Notes: generated from the sequence alone by a model not told the origin. A stretch of 42,099 nucleotides of DNA from an uncultured Clostridia bacterium (GCA_948857205.1 CAQPRV010000118.1:1-42099); one strand, 5' to 3'. Positions 34,704 through 42,099 are shown, counted from the stretch's first letter. Translations and numbers: made by a program.

Positions 34704-36071
34704 ATGGAAATAAAGAAGAATGAAGAATATATAGTTGAAATTATTGATAATGGATATCAAGGAGAGGGAATTGCTAAAATAAATGGAATTACTATTTTTA
34801 TACCAAATACATTAAAAGGAGAAAAGGTAAGAATTATAATTCTAAAAGTACTTTCTTCACATGCATATGGAAAAGCAATAGAAACATTGGAATTTTCTTC
34901 AAAAAGAAAAGAAAGTGATTGTAGTACATATAAAAGATGTGGAGGATGCAATTTAAGACATGTTGAATATCAAGAAACATTAAGAATGAAACAGAATATG
35001 GTACAAAGTTTAGTTAATAAGACATTGAAAAATAAGATAGATGTACAAGGAATAGTTGGCATGGATAATCCATATCATTATAGAAATAAAGCTCAATATC
35101 CTTTAGGGAGAGATAAAAGTGGTAAAAGTGTTATGGGAGTCTTTGCTAACAGAACTCATGAAATAATTTCCATTAAAAAGTGCTTAATACAAGATGAAAA
35201 AACTGAAGAAATAGCAAAGTTTGTTTTTAATTTTATTGTTGAGAATAATATTAGTATATATGATGAAAATACAAGGAAAGGTTTAGTAAGGCATATTGTG
35301 ACTAAAATAGGTAAAAAAACAAATGAAATGATGTGTATTATTGTTATTAATGGCAATAAAATTCCAAAAGAGAAAGAATTGGTTAAAGCTATTTTAAATA
35401 GATTCCCAAATGTTAAATCAATTGTGAAAAATGTTAATAATAGGAATACTAATGTAATATTTGGTAATAAGAATATTAATTTGTATGGAAAGGGTTATAT
35501 TACAGATATTTTAGGTGATTTTACTTTTAAAATTTCTCCTCTTTCTTTTTATCAAGTAAACCCTATTCAAGCACAAAAATTGTATGAATTAGCAGTCTTA
35601 AGTGCTGATATTAAAAATACTGATGTTGTTTTTGACCTATATTGTGGTATTGGAACTATTTCTTTATTTTTGTCAAGATATGCTAAAAAGGTTTATGGTA
35701 TTGAAATTGTTGAAGAAGCAATTGCTATGGCTAAAGAAAATGCTAAAATTAATAATGTATATAATACTGAATTTATTGCTGGAGATGTAGAAGTCGCTTT
35801 AACGGATTTGATTGATAATAAGAAGATAATTCCTAATTTTGTATTGGTAGATCCTCCAAGAAAAGGTTTAGATGGTGTTAGTATTAATAATATTATGAAA
35901 TTAAGACCTAAGAAGATTATTTATATTAGTTGCAATCCTGCTACATTGGTACGTGATTTAGCTAAATTTGAAGAATTATATTATATTAATAGTTTAAAGT
36001 GCGTTGATATGTTTCCGTTTACAAGCCATGTGGAATGCGTGGCAGTGCTACAACTAAAGCAAGACATGTAA
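34704..36071 (+). CDS. rlmD: 23S rRNA (uracil-5)-methyltransferase, RlmD/RumA family
   Basis: The 455-residue protein has an N-terminal TRAM domain (about 5-60, G-Y-Q-G-E-G-I-A-K) and an iron-sulfur cluster motif with Cys at C-S-T-Y-K-R-C-G-G-C near 74-83. The SAM domain has D-L-Y-C-G-I-G-T-I-S and D-P-P-R-K-G-L-D. The catalytic Cys lies in Y-I-S-C-N-P-A-T. The family makes 5-methyluridine in 23S rRNA (positions 747 or 1939) or tRNA; the exact site cannot be told. AAGGGGAG precedes the ATG. Length fits. Confidence 0.93.
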   Translation: MEIKKNEEYIVEIIDNGYQGEGIAKINGITIFIPNTLKGEKVRIIILKVLSSHAYGKAIETLEFSSKRKESDCSTYKRCGGCNLRHVEYQETLRMKQNMVQSLVNKTLKNKIDVQGIVGMDNPYHYRNKAQYPLGRDKSGKSVMGVFANRTHEIISIKKCLIQDEKTEEIAKFVFNFIVENNISIYDENTRKGLVRHIVTKIGKKTNEMMCIIVINGNKIPKEKELVKAILNRFPNVKSIVKNVNNRNTNVIFGNKNINLYGKGYITDILGDFTFKISPLSFYQVNPIQAQKLYELAVLSADIKNTDVVFDLYCGIGTISLFLSRYAKKVYGIEIVEEAIAMAKENAKINNVYNTEFIAGDVEVALTDLIDNKKIIPNFVLVDPPRKGLDGVSINNIMKLRPKKIIYISCNPATLVRDLAKFEELYYINSLKCVDMFPFTSHVECVAVLQLKQDM

Positions 36072-36369
36072 TACTTGATTTTGATATGGTTTCAGAGATT
36101 ATAACTTTTGAGGAAAAAGGCAGATTTGGAAAAGAAAAACATCAAAATTTGGGTGTGAAAGTTAAAGTGGTTGCTGATATGGTAAGTGCAAACACATAAA
36201 TAGATTTTTAGAAAATTGAGCAAAGTATTTGAAATACTGAAAAATTTGAGCTTGTATCTACTGTAAGTATAACAGGTATAGGTTGTGTTGATTTGTAGAT
36301 ATAATGTAAAGCTAGGTATTTCAAGAGATAGAAGAAATTTATTAAAATGAGTTATAGAGAATCTTTATA
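36072..36369 (+). other. Gap after rlmD with a short coding-like remnant
   Basis: No full gene is present. From ATG 36086 a 37-codon frame reads M-V-S-E-I-I-T-F-E-E-K-G-R-F-G-K-E and ends at 36199. It lacks a ribosome binding site and is probably the tail of a lost gene. The strong terminator at 36370-36409 would end whatever transcript crosses this region. Confidence 0.35.
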
Positions 36370-36409
36370 AAATAGGTGTCAGTAGATATGTACTGATATC
36401 TATTTTTTT
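36370..36409 (+). terminator. Strong rho-independent terminator
   Basis: AAATAGGTGTCAGTA (36370-36384) pairs with TACTGATATCTATTT (36391-36405) over 15 bp with two G-T pairs, followed by four more T. Confidence 0.85.
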
Positions 36410-36435
36410 GTCCTATACATTTGCAAAATAATTCT

Positions 36436-36512
36436 AATCTCCAATAAAAAGCCATGTCAAGAGTAAATAAACTCACTATCGTTCGCTCTTGACATTATTC
36501 CTATTGGAGATT
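36436..36512. repeat. Two-tier hairpin upstream of the ATPase cluster
   Basis: AATCTCCAATA (36436-36446) pairs with TATTGGAGATT (36502-36512), and inside it ATGTCAAGAG (36454-36463) pairs with CTCTTGACAT (36486-36495). The 22-base apical loop holds CTCACTATCGTTCG. No reading frame on either strand convinces. It may be a terminator or a small mobile palindrome. Confidence 0.65.
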
Positions 36513-36634
36513 TTGTGGCAATTAAGCAAATGTAAGGATAAATATGTTTTGTAAATATTGGCAAAATACTATGAAAAATTGTTAATTTGTGATATAAAAT
36601 AGGAAAGACAAATAGCAGATAGTTGGAGGTAAAT

Positions 36635-37450
36635 TTGATATATCTAAAGACATTTAAATTAAGTAATAGTAAAATTAGAAATAATAACATATATCCATTC
36701 AATGTATTAAAAAATAAAGAGCCAGATGTATTTTTATTCGATAATATAACTGTATTATATGGTAATAATGGTTCTGGAAAATCGACTATACTAAATATTA
36801 TTGCACATAAACTAGATTTAAAAGGGAAAGAAAGAAACAATCCTAAAGTTGTTGGAACATTAGATTATTTTGAAGGATATGCATCAAAATGTGAATACCA
36901 ACTAGGAGAAGATGAAAATGGTAGAAAGATTACTAGAATACCAGAAAATAGTAGATATATTAAAAGTGAAGAAATTCTATATGAAATAAGAAAAATACAA
37001 CAAGATGCAGTTCTACAAGAAAGCATAGAAAGTAATTTAGCTAGAGAAAGAGGTTTGCAAAGTGCTAAAGAATTTCTACAAACAAAAGAGGGTGAAAAAC
37101 AGTTTGCAAGATTTGAATTTTCACAAGATAAATATTCTAATGGAGAAACGACAATGCAAATTTTAGAAGATAATATTGAACCAGATAGATTATATTTATT
37201 AGATGAACCAGAAGTTTCATTATCTCCACAAAACCAAGTAAAACTTGCAAAAGAAATAAATAAAATGGCAAGATATTTAGGAATTCAATTTATTATAGCA
37301 ACACACTCTCCATTTATGCTAGGAATTTTAAATGCTAAAATATATAATTTAGATACAGATGATTATAAAGTTCAAAAATGGAGTGAACTTGAAAATGTAA
37401 AATATTTTTATGAATTTTTTAAGAGTAGAAAGAATGAGTTTGAAAAATAG
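36635..37450 (+). CDS. AAA/ABC-type ATPase (RecF/AAA_15-like)
   Basis: The 271-residue protein has Walker A G43-N-N-G-S-G-K-S-T51. Near the C-terminus it has Walker B L-Y-L-L-D-E-P-E with S-L-S-P-Q-N-Q (D-loop) and the switch His in I-A-T-H-S-P-F. The ABC-like signature is probably Y-S-N-G-E-T. It is a compact SMC/RecF-like ATPase without a nuclease or TOPRIM domain. Small ATPases of this kind occur both in housekeeping and in defence modules. TTG 36635 follows GGAGGT by four bases; the longer frame begins inside that site. Confidence 0.8.
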   Translation: MIYLKTFKLSNSKIRNNNIYPFNVLKNKEPDVFLFDNITVLYGNNGSGKSTILNIIAHKLDLKGKERNNPKVVGTLDYFEGYASKCEYQLGEDENGRKITRIPENSRYIKSEEILYEIRKIQQDAVLQESIESNLARERGLQSAKEFLQTKEGEKQFARFEFSQDKYSNGETTMQILEDNIEPDRLYLLDEPEVSLSPQNQVKLAKEINKMARYLGIQFIIATHSPFMLGILNAKIYNLDTDDYKVQKWSELENVKYFYEFFKSRKNEFEK

Positions 37451-37507
37451 AATAATAAAGTATTTAAAATTTGTCAGAAACAATCTGACAAATTAAGGAG
37501 TAAGAAA

Positions 37508-37900
37508 ATGAAAGTTATAACTATAAAACAACCATGGGCGACTCTAATTGCCAAAGGCTATAAAGAGTATGAATTTAGAACATGGAAAACAAAATATAGA
37601 GGAGATATTTTAATTCATGCAGGTAAGGGAATAGACAAAAAAGCAATGAATAGATTTGAAAATCTTAATTTAGAGTATCTAAGTGGGTGTATAATAGCAA
37701 AGGCAAAAATAACAGATTGCATTTATGTGGATGATAAATTTAGAAAAGAAGTAGTTCCTAAAAATCCAGAAGTATATAGAGGATTAGTAACAAAAAATGA
37801 TTGGGAAGGATATGGGTTTAAAATAGAAGATATAGAAGAAATAGAACCAATACAAATAAATGGAAAATTAAGTTTATGGGATTATGATTATAAAATATAG
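37508..37900 (+). CDS. ASCH domain protein
   Basis: The 130-residue protein shows the ASCH fold start K-V-I-T-I-K-Q-P-W-A-T-L-I-A-K-G-Y-K-E-Y-E-F-R-T-W, then R-G-D-I-L-I-H-A-G-K and a closing G-K-L-S-L-W-D-Y. ASCH proteins resemble PUA domains and bind RNA; one group deacetylates N4-acetylcytidine. Which applies here is unknown. TTAAGGAG precedes the ATG. It lies 57 bases after the ATPase gene and 20 before the MazG-like gene. Confidence 0.9.
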   Translation: MKVITIKQPWATLIAKGYKEYEFRTWKTKYRGDILIHAGKGIDKKAMNRFENLNLEYLSGCIIAKAKITDCIYVDDKFRKEVVPKNPEVYRGLVTKNDWEGYGFKIEDIEEIEPIQINGKLSLWDYDYKI

Positions 37901-37920
37901 TAAAAAGAGAGGTTAAAAAT

Positions 37921-38232
37921 ATGGAAAATGATTTAACTATTAGAAAATTGCAAGAATGTATAAAAAGCATAGACCACAAGAATAATTCAAATGATAAATA
38001 TATGTTAAAATTAATAGAAGAAGTAGGAGAACTTGCAGAAGTTATAAGAAAAAACAAAAGAAGGGAAAAAGGAGAAACTATAAAGGGTACAATAGAAGAA
38101 GAACTTCAAGATGTGTTATATTATATAGTTTGTTTAGCAAATATAAATAATATAGATTTACAAGAATGTGTATATTTAAAAGAAAAATTGAATTGCAAAA
38201 AATATAATAGAAAGAATATGTTTGAGGACTAA
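37921..38232 (+). CDS. MazG-like nucleotide pyrophosphohydrolase
   Basis: The 103-residue protein has the all-alpha NTP-pyrophosphatase pattern: magnesium-binding E-E-V-G-E-L-A-E (about 38-45) and the second acidic helix E-E-E-L-Q-D-V-L-Y-Y (about 65-74). Such enzymes remove unwanted or damaged nucleoside triphosphates. Length fits a single-domain MazG-like protein. GAGAGG precedes the ATG, and the next gene starts two bases after the stop, so translation is coupled. Confidence 0.88.
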   Translation: MENDLTIRKLQECIKSIDHKNNSNDKYMLKLIEEVGELAEVIRKNKRREKGETIKGTIEEELQDVLYYIVCLANINNIDLQECVYLKEKLNCKKYNRKNMFED

Positions 38233-38234
38233 TT

Positions 38235-39003
38235 ATGGAAAAGATAATAAAGATTGCAACTTGGAATATAGGACAAGATTTAGAAAACAAAGAAATTAAT
38301 AAAAATTCATATGAATATATAAGAAAACAAATACAAGAAAATAATATAGATATAATTGCATTTCAAGAATCTATTACAGAATCCAATAATTTACAATCAT
38401 TAGCAAGTTATATAAGCGAAAACACTAAATTGAAATATTGCGAAGAAATTTCATTATCTCCATCAGATATGAACAAAGATGATAAAATGGGAGTATCTAT
38501 ATGTTCAAAATTCAAAATAAATAGTAATGAGAAGTATATATTAGAAAATCCAAAGCTAGTATATAAAAAAACAAGTACAATTACATATTGGTCACATGAT
38601 AAAGGCTTCAATATATCTCAGATAGAAGAAATAGATGTAGTAATTATTGAAGGACACTGTTTACCATTTCATATATTTGGAGAAAATCCACTAAAGTATA
38701 GAAATATATATAGCAAATTAGAAGATAAAATATTGAAGATAATTGAATTAAATAAGAATGTTATATTGTTAGGAGATTTTAATTATACAAATATATTTGA
38801 GTTATTTCCAAATTTAAAAGAAAAGATGAAATGTGTGTATGAAAATCAAAAGACTAGAAAAGATAAACAAATTGATTACATATTAACAACAAATCGGTAT
38901 AAAACATAATTATTATGAAATAATAGAAACACGATTTGATCATAAGTTATGTGTGGTAGAATTAACAATAGGAGAATGTAATGATAAGAAATATAATATT
39001 TGA
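38235..39003 (+). CDS. Endonuclease/exonuclease/phosphatase family protein with +1 frameshift
   Basis: The protein begins I-K-I-A-T-W-N-I-G-Q (metal-binding Asn), then has I-I-A-F-Q-E-S (Glu), L-L-G-D-F-N-Y-T (Asp/Asn) and Q-I-D-Y-I-L-T-T. The unshifted frame stops at 38909, four codons after CGG at codon 221, before the essential last motif. Skipping the C of CGG gives N-G-I-K-H-N-Y-Y-E and then the catalytic Asp-His in R-F-D-H-K-L-C-V-V-E-L, ending at 39003 (255 residues). The shifted end overlaps the next gene by 23 bases. EEP enzymes cut phosphodiesters or phosphomonoesters; substrate unknown. Confidence 0.87.
38895..38897 (+). other. In-frame CGG, putative +1 frameshift site D
   Basis: The local reading is ACA AAT CGG TAT AAA ACA TAA. 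Skipping the C gives AAT GGT ATA AAA CAT and restores the catalytic Asp-His segment. Confidence 0.75.
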
Positions 39004-39574
39004 TATAGGTGGAGTGTTGCTTGACTACAATCCCGAAACATATTTAGACAAACTAAATATAGAAGATAGTAAAAGAAAAGAACTAAACGATATAATTTTT
39101 CATAATCAGAAATGGAAAGATTGCTTAAATGGATTTATAACTAATAGTGAATTAATAGAATATTTAGTTAAGGAAAATCAAAAGTATAAAGATGAAATAA
39201 AACAGATACTTAGCAAAGAAAATTTAAAATATATGTTACCACCAAAACAAGAAATGATAGAATATTATAAAAGTTTAAAACAAAAGGGCTATAAAATATA
39301 TTTGTGTTCAAATATAACAAAAGATACTTATAATTATATTAAGGATAGTTTTGAAATAATACAACTGGCAGATGGAGGAGTATTTTCTTGTTTTGAAAAT
39401 ATAAGTAAGCCTAATGTTGAGATTTATCAAAAGTTAATTAAGAAATATAATTTAGATATAGAGAAATCAATTTTAATAGATGATACTAAAAGGAATATAA
39501 CAAGTGCTAATGATATTGGATTAAAGGGAATATTATTCAATAATATTGAATATATAAAGAAAATTTTGAAATAA
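38981..39574 (+). CDS. HAD-IA family hydrolase
   Basis: The 197-residue protein has motif I as D8-I-G-G-V-L-L-D, with the nucleophile Asp8 and Gly where many HADs have the second Asp, as in the YihX-type subgroup. Motif II is L-C-S-N near 109, the motif III Lys is in S-K-P near 146, and motif IV is I-L-I-D-D-T near 165. It is probably a small phosphatase of unknown substrate. AGGAGAA precedes the ATG. Its start overlaps the frameshifted end of the EEP gene. Confidence 0.85.
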   Translation: MIRNIIFDIGGVLLDYNPETYLDKLNIEDSKRKELNDIIFHNQKWKDCLNGFITNSELIEYLVKENQKYKDEIKQILSKENLKYMLPPKQEMIEYYKSLKQKGYKIYLCSNITKDTYNYIKDSFEIIQLADGGVFSCFENISKPNVEIYQKLIKKYNLDIEKSILIDDTKRNITSANDIGLKGILFNNIEYIKKILK

Positions 39575-39588
39575 ATAAGGAAGAAAAA

Positions 39589-40074
39589 ATGGAATTTAAT
39601 TTGATAAAAGTCGATGAAAAAGATAAAAATATAATATATAATTTAATGCAATTATATACATATGAACTTAGTTTTTTTGAAGATGAAACTGCAACATTTA
39701 CAATGCTAGATTCTGGACTATATGTAATGAATAAATATGTTGGAAGATATTGGCAAGAAAAAAGTAGACATCCAGATATATTAAAATGTGATAATGAATT
39801 AGCAGGTTTTGTTTTACAAAGATTTAATGAAGAAAATATGAACGAAATAGCTGAATTTTTTATTATTAATAAGTATAGAAAAATGGGAGCGGGTACGTTT
39901 ATGGCAAATAAAATGTTTGAGTTATATAAAGGAAAATGGAAAGTTAGAACATTAATAAAAAACGAAAAGGCACAGAAATTTTGGAGAAATACTATAAGGG
40001 ATTTTACAAATAATAATTTTGAAGAAAAATTTATTAGAGACAATTCAAGGCTAGCTTTTTACTTTGAAAGTTAG
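39589..40074 (+). CDS. GNAT family N-acetyltransferase
   Basis: The 161-residue protein fits the GNAT fold. Strands A-G-F-V-L-Q-R-F and I-A-E-F-F-I-I-N lead into the acetyl-CoA loop Y-R-K-M-G-A-G-T-F (about 97-105), and E-K-A-Q-K-F-W-R-N-T follows near 125-134. The acceptor is unknown. AAGGAAG precedes the ATG, 14 bases after the HAD gene, and a strong terminator follows. It is the last gene of the cluster that starts at 36635. Confidence 0.87.
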   Translation: MEFNLIKVDEKDKNIIYNLMQLYTYELSFFEDETATFTMLDSGLYVMNKYVGRYWQEKSRHPDILKCDNELAGFVLQRFNEENMNEIAEFFIINKYRKMGAGTFMANKMFELYKGKWKVRTLIKNEKAQKFWRNTIRDFTNNNFEEKFIRDNSRLAFYFES

Positions 40075-40077
40075 TTT

Positions 40078-40110
40078 AAAGCACGGATTTAATTAGATTT
40101 CCGTGCTTTT
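40078..40110 (+). terminator. Strong terminator after the GNAT gene
   Basis: AAAGCACGGA (40078-40087) pairs over 10 bp with TCCGTGCTTT (40100-40109), followed by T. Confidence 0.88.
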
Positions 40111-40172
40111 AGATTTTATAAAACATAAAATAAATAAAAATAAAAGGAATTTTATCACATAAAAACAAATGT

Positions 40173-40201
40173 TTGACAATAAGAAGAAAATATTATATAA
40201 T
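40173..40201 (+). promoter_or_regulatory. Consensus promoter of the 40230 gene
   Basis: TTGACA (40173-40178) and TATAAT (40196-40201) are separated by 17 bases; both boxes are perfect. Confidence 0.9.
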
Positions 40202-40229
40202 ATGAAAAAATAATTAAGGAAGTGATAGT

Positions 40230-40616
40230 GTGAATTTAACAGAATTAAAAAAAGAGATTATAAGAAATACAATAGAAGGTTATAAAGTAAAAACTAATTT
40301 TAGTTCGTGTGATTTTTTAGTTCAAATCGGAGGATTTATTATAATTGCGAAACCAATTTGTTTAGAAAAAGAAGTAAGGTATGAATTTATGTTAGATACA
40401 CAATTTTTATCCAATAAAGAAATTACTTACGAAGAGTTACTTATGATAAAAAATATTATTGATTTATTAAACAAAAATAAGAAGTTAGCTTTATCGAGAT
40501 TGAAAAAATGGACAATTGAAGAATATATAGAAGATAAAAGAAAAAGAGAACTAAGAAGTCAGCAAATGTTAGAGGCATTGAAGAGTGCTTTTGTAAACAG
40601 AATAAAACATACATAA
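40230..40616 (+). CDS. Protein of unknown function
   Basis: The 128-residue protein is not recognised. It starts with GTG, supported by AAGGA nine bases upstream. The N-terminal 70 residues look like an alpha/beta domain (V-Q-I-G-G-F-I-I-I-A-K-P). The C-terminal half is helical and highly charged (D-K-R-K-R-E-L-R-S-Q-Q). It has its own perfect promoter and lies 14 bases before the BRO-N gene, so the pair forms an operon. Context suggests a phage-like or regulatory accessory protein. Confidence 0.6.
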   Translation: MNLTELKKEIIRNTIEGYKVKTNFSSCDFLVQIGGFIIIAKPICLEKEVRYEFMLDTQFLSNKEITYEELLMIKNIIDLLNKNKKLALSRLKKWTIEEYIEDKRKRELRSQQMLEALKSAFVNRIKHT

Positions 40617-40630
40617 GGAGGTATTTTTAT

Positions 40631-41503
40631 ATGAATGATAATAACAAATTAGAAACAATTTCAAATCTTTTCGAAGGAAATGAAATAAGAAGTGTATGGG
40701 ATTCAGAAAAAGAAGAATACTATTTTAGCGTTATAGATGTTATTAAAGCTCTAACAGACAGTAATATTCCTAAAAGATATTGGTCAGACTTAAAAAGAAA
40801 GTTAACAGAAGAAGGAAGTCAGTTGTACGAAAATATCGTACAACTGAAAATAAAATCTCAAAAAGATGGAAAAAACTATTTAACAGATACACTAGACACA
40901 AAAGGAATTTTAAGATTAATAGAAACTATACCAAGTTCAAAAGCAGAACCATTTAAATTGTGGCTTGCTCAAATGGGAAATGAAAGAATAGACGAAATTT
41001 TTGATCCAGAAATTGCTATAAATAGAGCAATAGACTATTACAGAAGTAGAGGCTATGATGATAAGTGGATTGAAGCAAGACTAAAAGGTATTTTAGACAG
41101 AAAAAAACTAACAGATGTATGGAAAGAAAATGGAATAAAACAAAATTATGAATATGCAATATTAACAAATGAAATATATCAAAGTTGGTCAGGAATGAAG
41201 GCAAGTGAATATAAAGAGTATAAAAATATTAGAAAAGAATCATTAAGAGACAATATGACAGATGTAGAGGTAGCTTTGACTGATTTAGGAGAAATTGCAA
41301 CTCGTGAACTTGCTAAAAAGCATAGACCACAAGGGTTAAAAGAAAATAGGAAAATTGCTAGAGCAGGAGGAGAAGTTGCTAAAACTGCTCGTGATGATTT
41401 AGAACAAAAACTTGGGGAGACAGTTATTAGTAGTGAGAATGCTCTTAATTATAAATATTTAGAAGAAAATAAAAAGTTAGACAGTAAAAAAGAAGAAAAT
41501 TAA
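40631..41503 (+). CDS. BRO-N domain protein (phage antirepressor / DinD-like)
   Basis: The 290-residue protein has an N-terminal BRO-N domain (about 14-115): I-R-S-V-W-D-S-E-K-E-E-Y-Y-F-S-V-I-D-V, then Y-W-S-D-L-K-R-K and T-L-D-T-K-G-I-L-R-L-I. The rest resembles DinD-type proteins (A-R-L-K-G-I-L-D-R-K-K-L-T, then a late A-R-A-G-G-E-V-A-K). BRO-N domains bind DNA and are common in phage antirepressors; DinD counteracts RecA filaments. AAGGAGG precedes the ATG. An 11-bp perfect palindrome (40820-40846) lies inside the gene. Confidence 0.82.
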   Translation: MNDNNKLETISNLFEGNEIRSVWDSEKEEYYFSVIDVIKALTDSNIPKRYWSDLKRKLTEEGSQLYENIVQLKIKSQKDGKNYLTDTLDTKGILRLIETIPSSKAEPFKLWLAQMGNERIDEIFDPEIAINRAIDYYRSRGYDDKWIEARLKGILDRKKLTDVWKENGIKQNYEYAILTNEIYQSWSGMKASEYKEYKNIRKESLRDNMTDVEVALTDLGEIATRELAKKHRPQGLKENRKIARAGGEVAKTARDDLEQKLGETVISSENALNYKYLEENKKLDSKKEEN

Positions 41504-41523
41504 ATCCTATTAGACAATTCTAA

Positions 41524-41606
41524 TGTGCTTTATAAAATCAAGTCAAGGTTAAAATGAATGTGCTGTCGCACAACCTTGACTTAATTTTAAAAGCACACTA
41601 TTTTTT
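41524..41606 (+). terminator. Long hairpin terminator after the BRO-N gene
   Basis: TGTGCTTTATAAAATCAAGT and following bases (41524-41550) pair with 41572-41597, with a small inner stem TGTGC/GCACA at the tip, followed by CTATTTTTT. Confidence 0.8.
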
Positions 41607-41679
41607 CAACTAAGAGGATTTAAGGATAAGTATATTTAATTAAGTAGACATAAGCACTATTGAAACGAAAAATACCTCA

Positions 41680-42026
41680 TTAGAAATGAGGGCAGGAAAG
41701 TGAGTGCTCACACATCGCCTATATACATAGAAGGACAAGCCTTCAAGAGTTAATAAAAGAACAAAAATTTTAAGCAGATTTGATGTGAAAATTCACCGAA
41801 TGAACTACTAAAAAATGCCTATCAGAGTGCTAAAGTTCACTAAATGTACTAAATTTTATAAAAATATGGAGATTAGTTCACCAAGTGTACTTGTATTTGA
41901 CTAAAATTTAAAAGAAAAGTACACTGAGTGAACTAAAAATTACTAAAATTGAAATAACATGGATTGGTTATAATAAATTAGACAAAAAAGATAAGGACAT
42001 GTTAAAATAAAAATGGAGGTATTAAC
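41680..42026 (+). other. Non-coding stretch before the transposase
   Basis: No gene is open here. At its left are two small hairpins, CCTCATT-AGA-AATGAGG (about 41693-41709) and GTGAGT/GCTCAC (about 41720-41731), joined by GCAGGAAA. To the right are four copies of a 15-bp imperfect palindrome of the form RTTCACYNARTGWAC at 41791-41805, 41835-41849, 41876-41890 and, inverted, 41919-41933. The segment after about 41950 probably contains the left end of the insertion sequence. Confidence 0.6.
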
Positions 42027-42099
42027 ATGTCAAGAAGAGAAAGAAGGGAATTTACAGAAGAATTTAAATTACAAATGGTACAATTGTACAATAATGGAA
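42027..42099 (+). mobile_element. IS3-family transposase OrfA, 5' end only
   Basis: GGAGGT precedes the ATG. The 24 visible codons read M-S-R-R-E-R-R-E-F-T-E-E-F-K-L-Q-M-V-Q-L followed by Y-N-N-G, the typical start of the helix-turn-helix OrfA of IS3-type elements (IS150 group). The window ends inside the gene, so OrfB and the right end are not seen, and I cannot fix the left inverted repeat. Confidence 0.85.

Noticed and set aside
2405..40330. About 17 further CGG triplets within + strand genes, plus two in the - strand SASP gene
   Set aside because: All lie out of phase (for example GGC GGA, TCG GAT, GCG GTT), so they are not read as codons and disturb no frame; they serve as the control for the CGG observation.

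Overview
ORGANISM. The window is very AT-rich, uses strong AGGAGG-type ribosome binding sites and near-consensus sigma-A promoters (TTGACA-17-TATAAT), and encodes tRNAs with CCA in the gene. It also carries an alpha/beta small acid-soluble spore protein and SpoIVB. Together these point to an endospore-forming, low-GC Gram-positive bacterium, most likely an uncultured gut-type member of the Clostridia. Almost all genes lie on the + strand.

LAYOUT. 1-1240: possible 3' end of a structured RNA, hpf, and an SASP gene on the - strand. 1410-4086: a polytopic membrane protein and a Cof-type HAD phosphatase. 4244-16390: a Tad/CpaF-like pilus or secretion locus (SAF/CpaB-like protein, two MinD-like ATPases, membrane-anchored CpaF-like ATPase, TadB-TadC), followed by a set of small single-TM proteins, four of which begin MENAS/T, and two more pilin-like proteins. 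spoIVB follows at once. 17706-20822: tandem 83-bp repeats sharing the start of tRNA-Gln, tRNA-Gln, a decayed gene, a pilin with a LamG-like domain, and palindromes. 20832-33536: mostly housekeeping (lysS, P-loop kinase, site-2 protease, tsaD, phosphoesterase, recG, glucoamylase-like protein, a CCA-enzyme derivative, Y-family polymerase with YolD partner, ZIP transporter). 33796-34192: tRNA-Val, -Asp, -Phe under one promoter. 34704-40074: rlmD, then a tight cluster of ATPase, ASCH, MazG-like, EEP nuclease, HAD and GNAT genes. 40230-end: an unknown gene, a BRO-N protein, a regulatory-looking non-coding stretch, and the start of an IS3-type transposase.

MAIN OBSERVATION. I find exactly four in-frame CGG codons in the genes of this window (10331, 25993, 30130, 38895). 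Each sits where a conserved protein leaves its frame and meets a stop within a few codons. In all four, skipping only the C of CGG (+1) gives a GGN glycine codon and restores the rest of the protein: the second half of TadB-TadC, the C-terminus of a metallophosphoesterase, the GG motif and body of a nucleotidyltransferase, and the catalytic Asp-His of an EEP nuclease. CGG triplets in the other two phases are common (about 17) and harmless. This fits a lineage in which CGG has no normal decoder and causes, or is read as part of, a +1 shift (CGGN read as Gly). A systematic C-insertion sequencing error is the main alternative.

OTHER STRUCTURE. Further points are a Tad-like locus whose pilin-like proteins lack leader peptides and which has no prepilin peptidase here, fold-back palindromic elements flanking the phosphoesterase gene, one hairpin reused behind two unrelated genes, and four copies of a 15-bp imperfect palindrome before the IS3 element.
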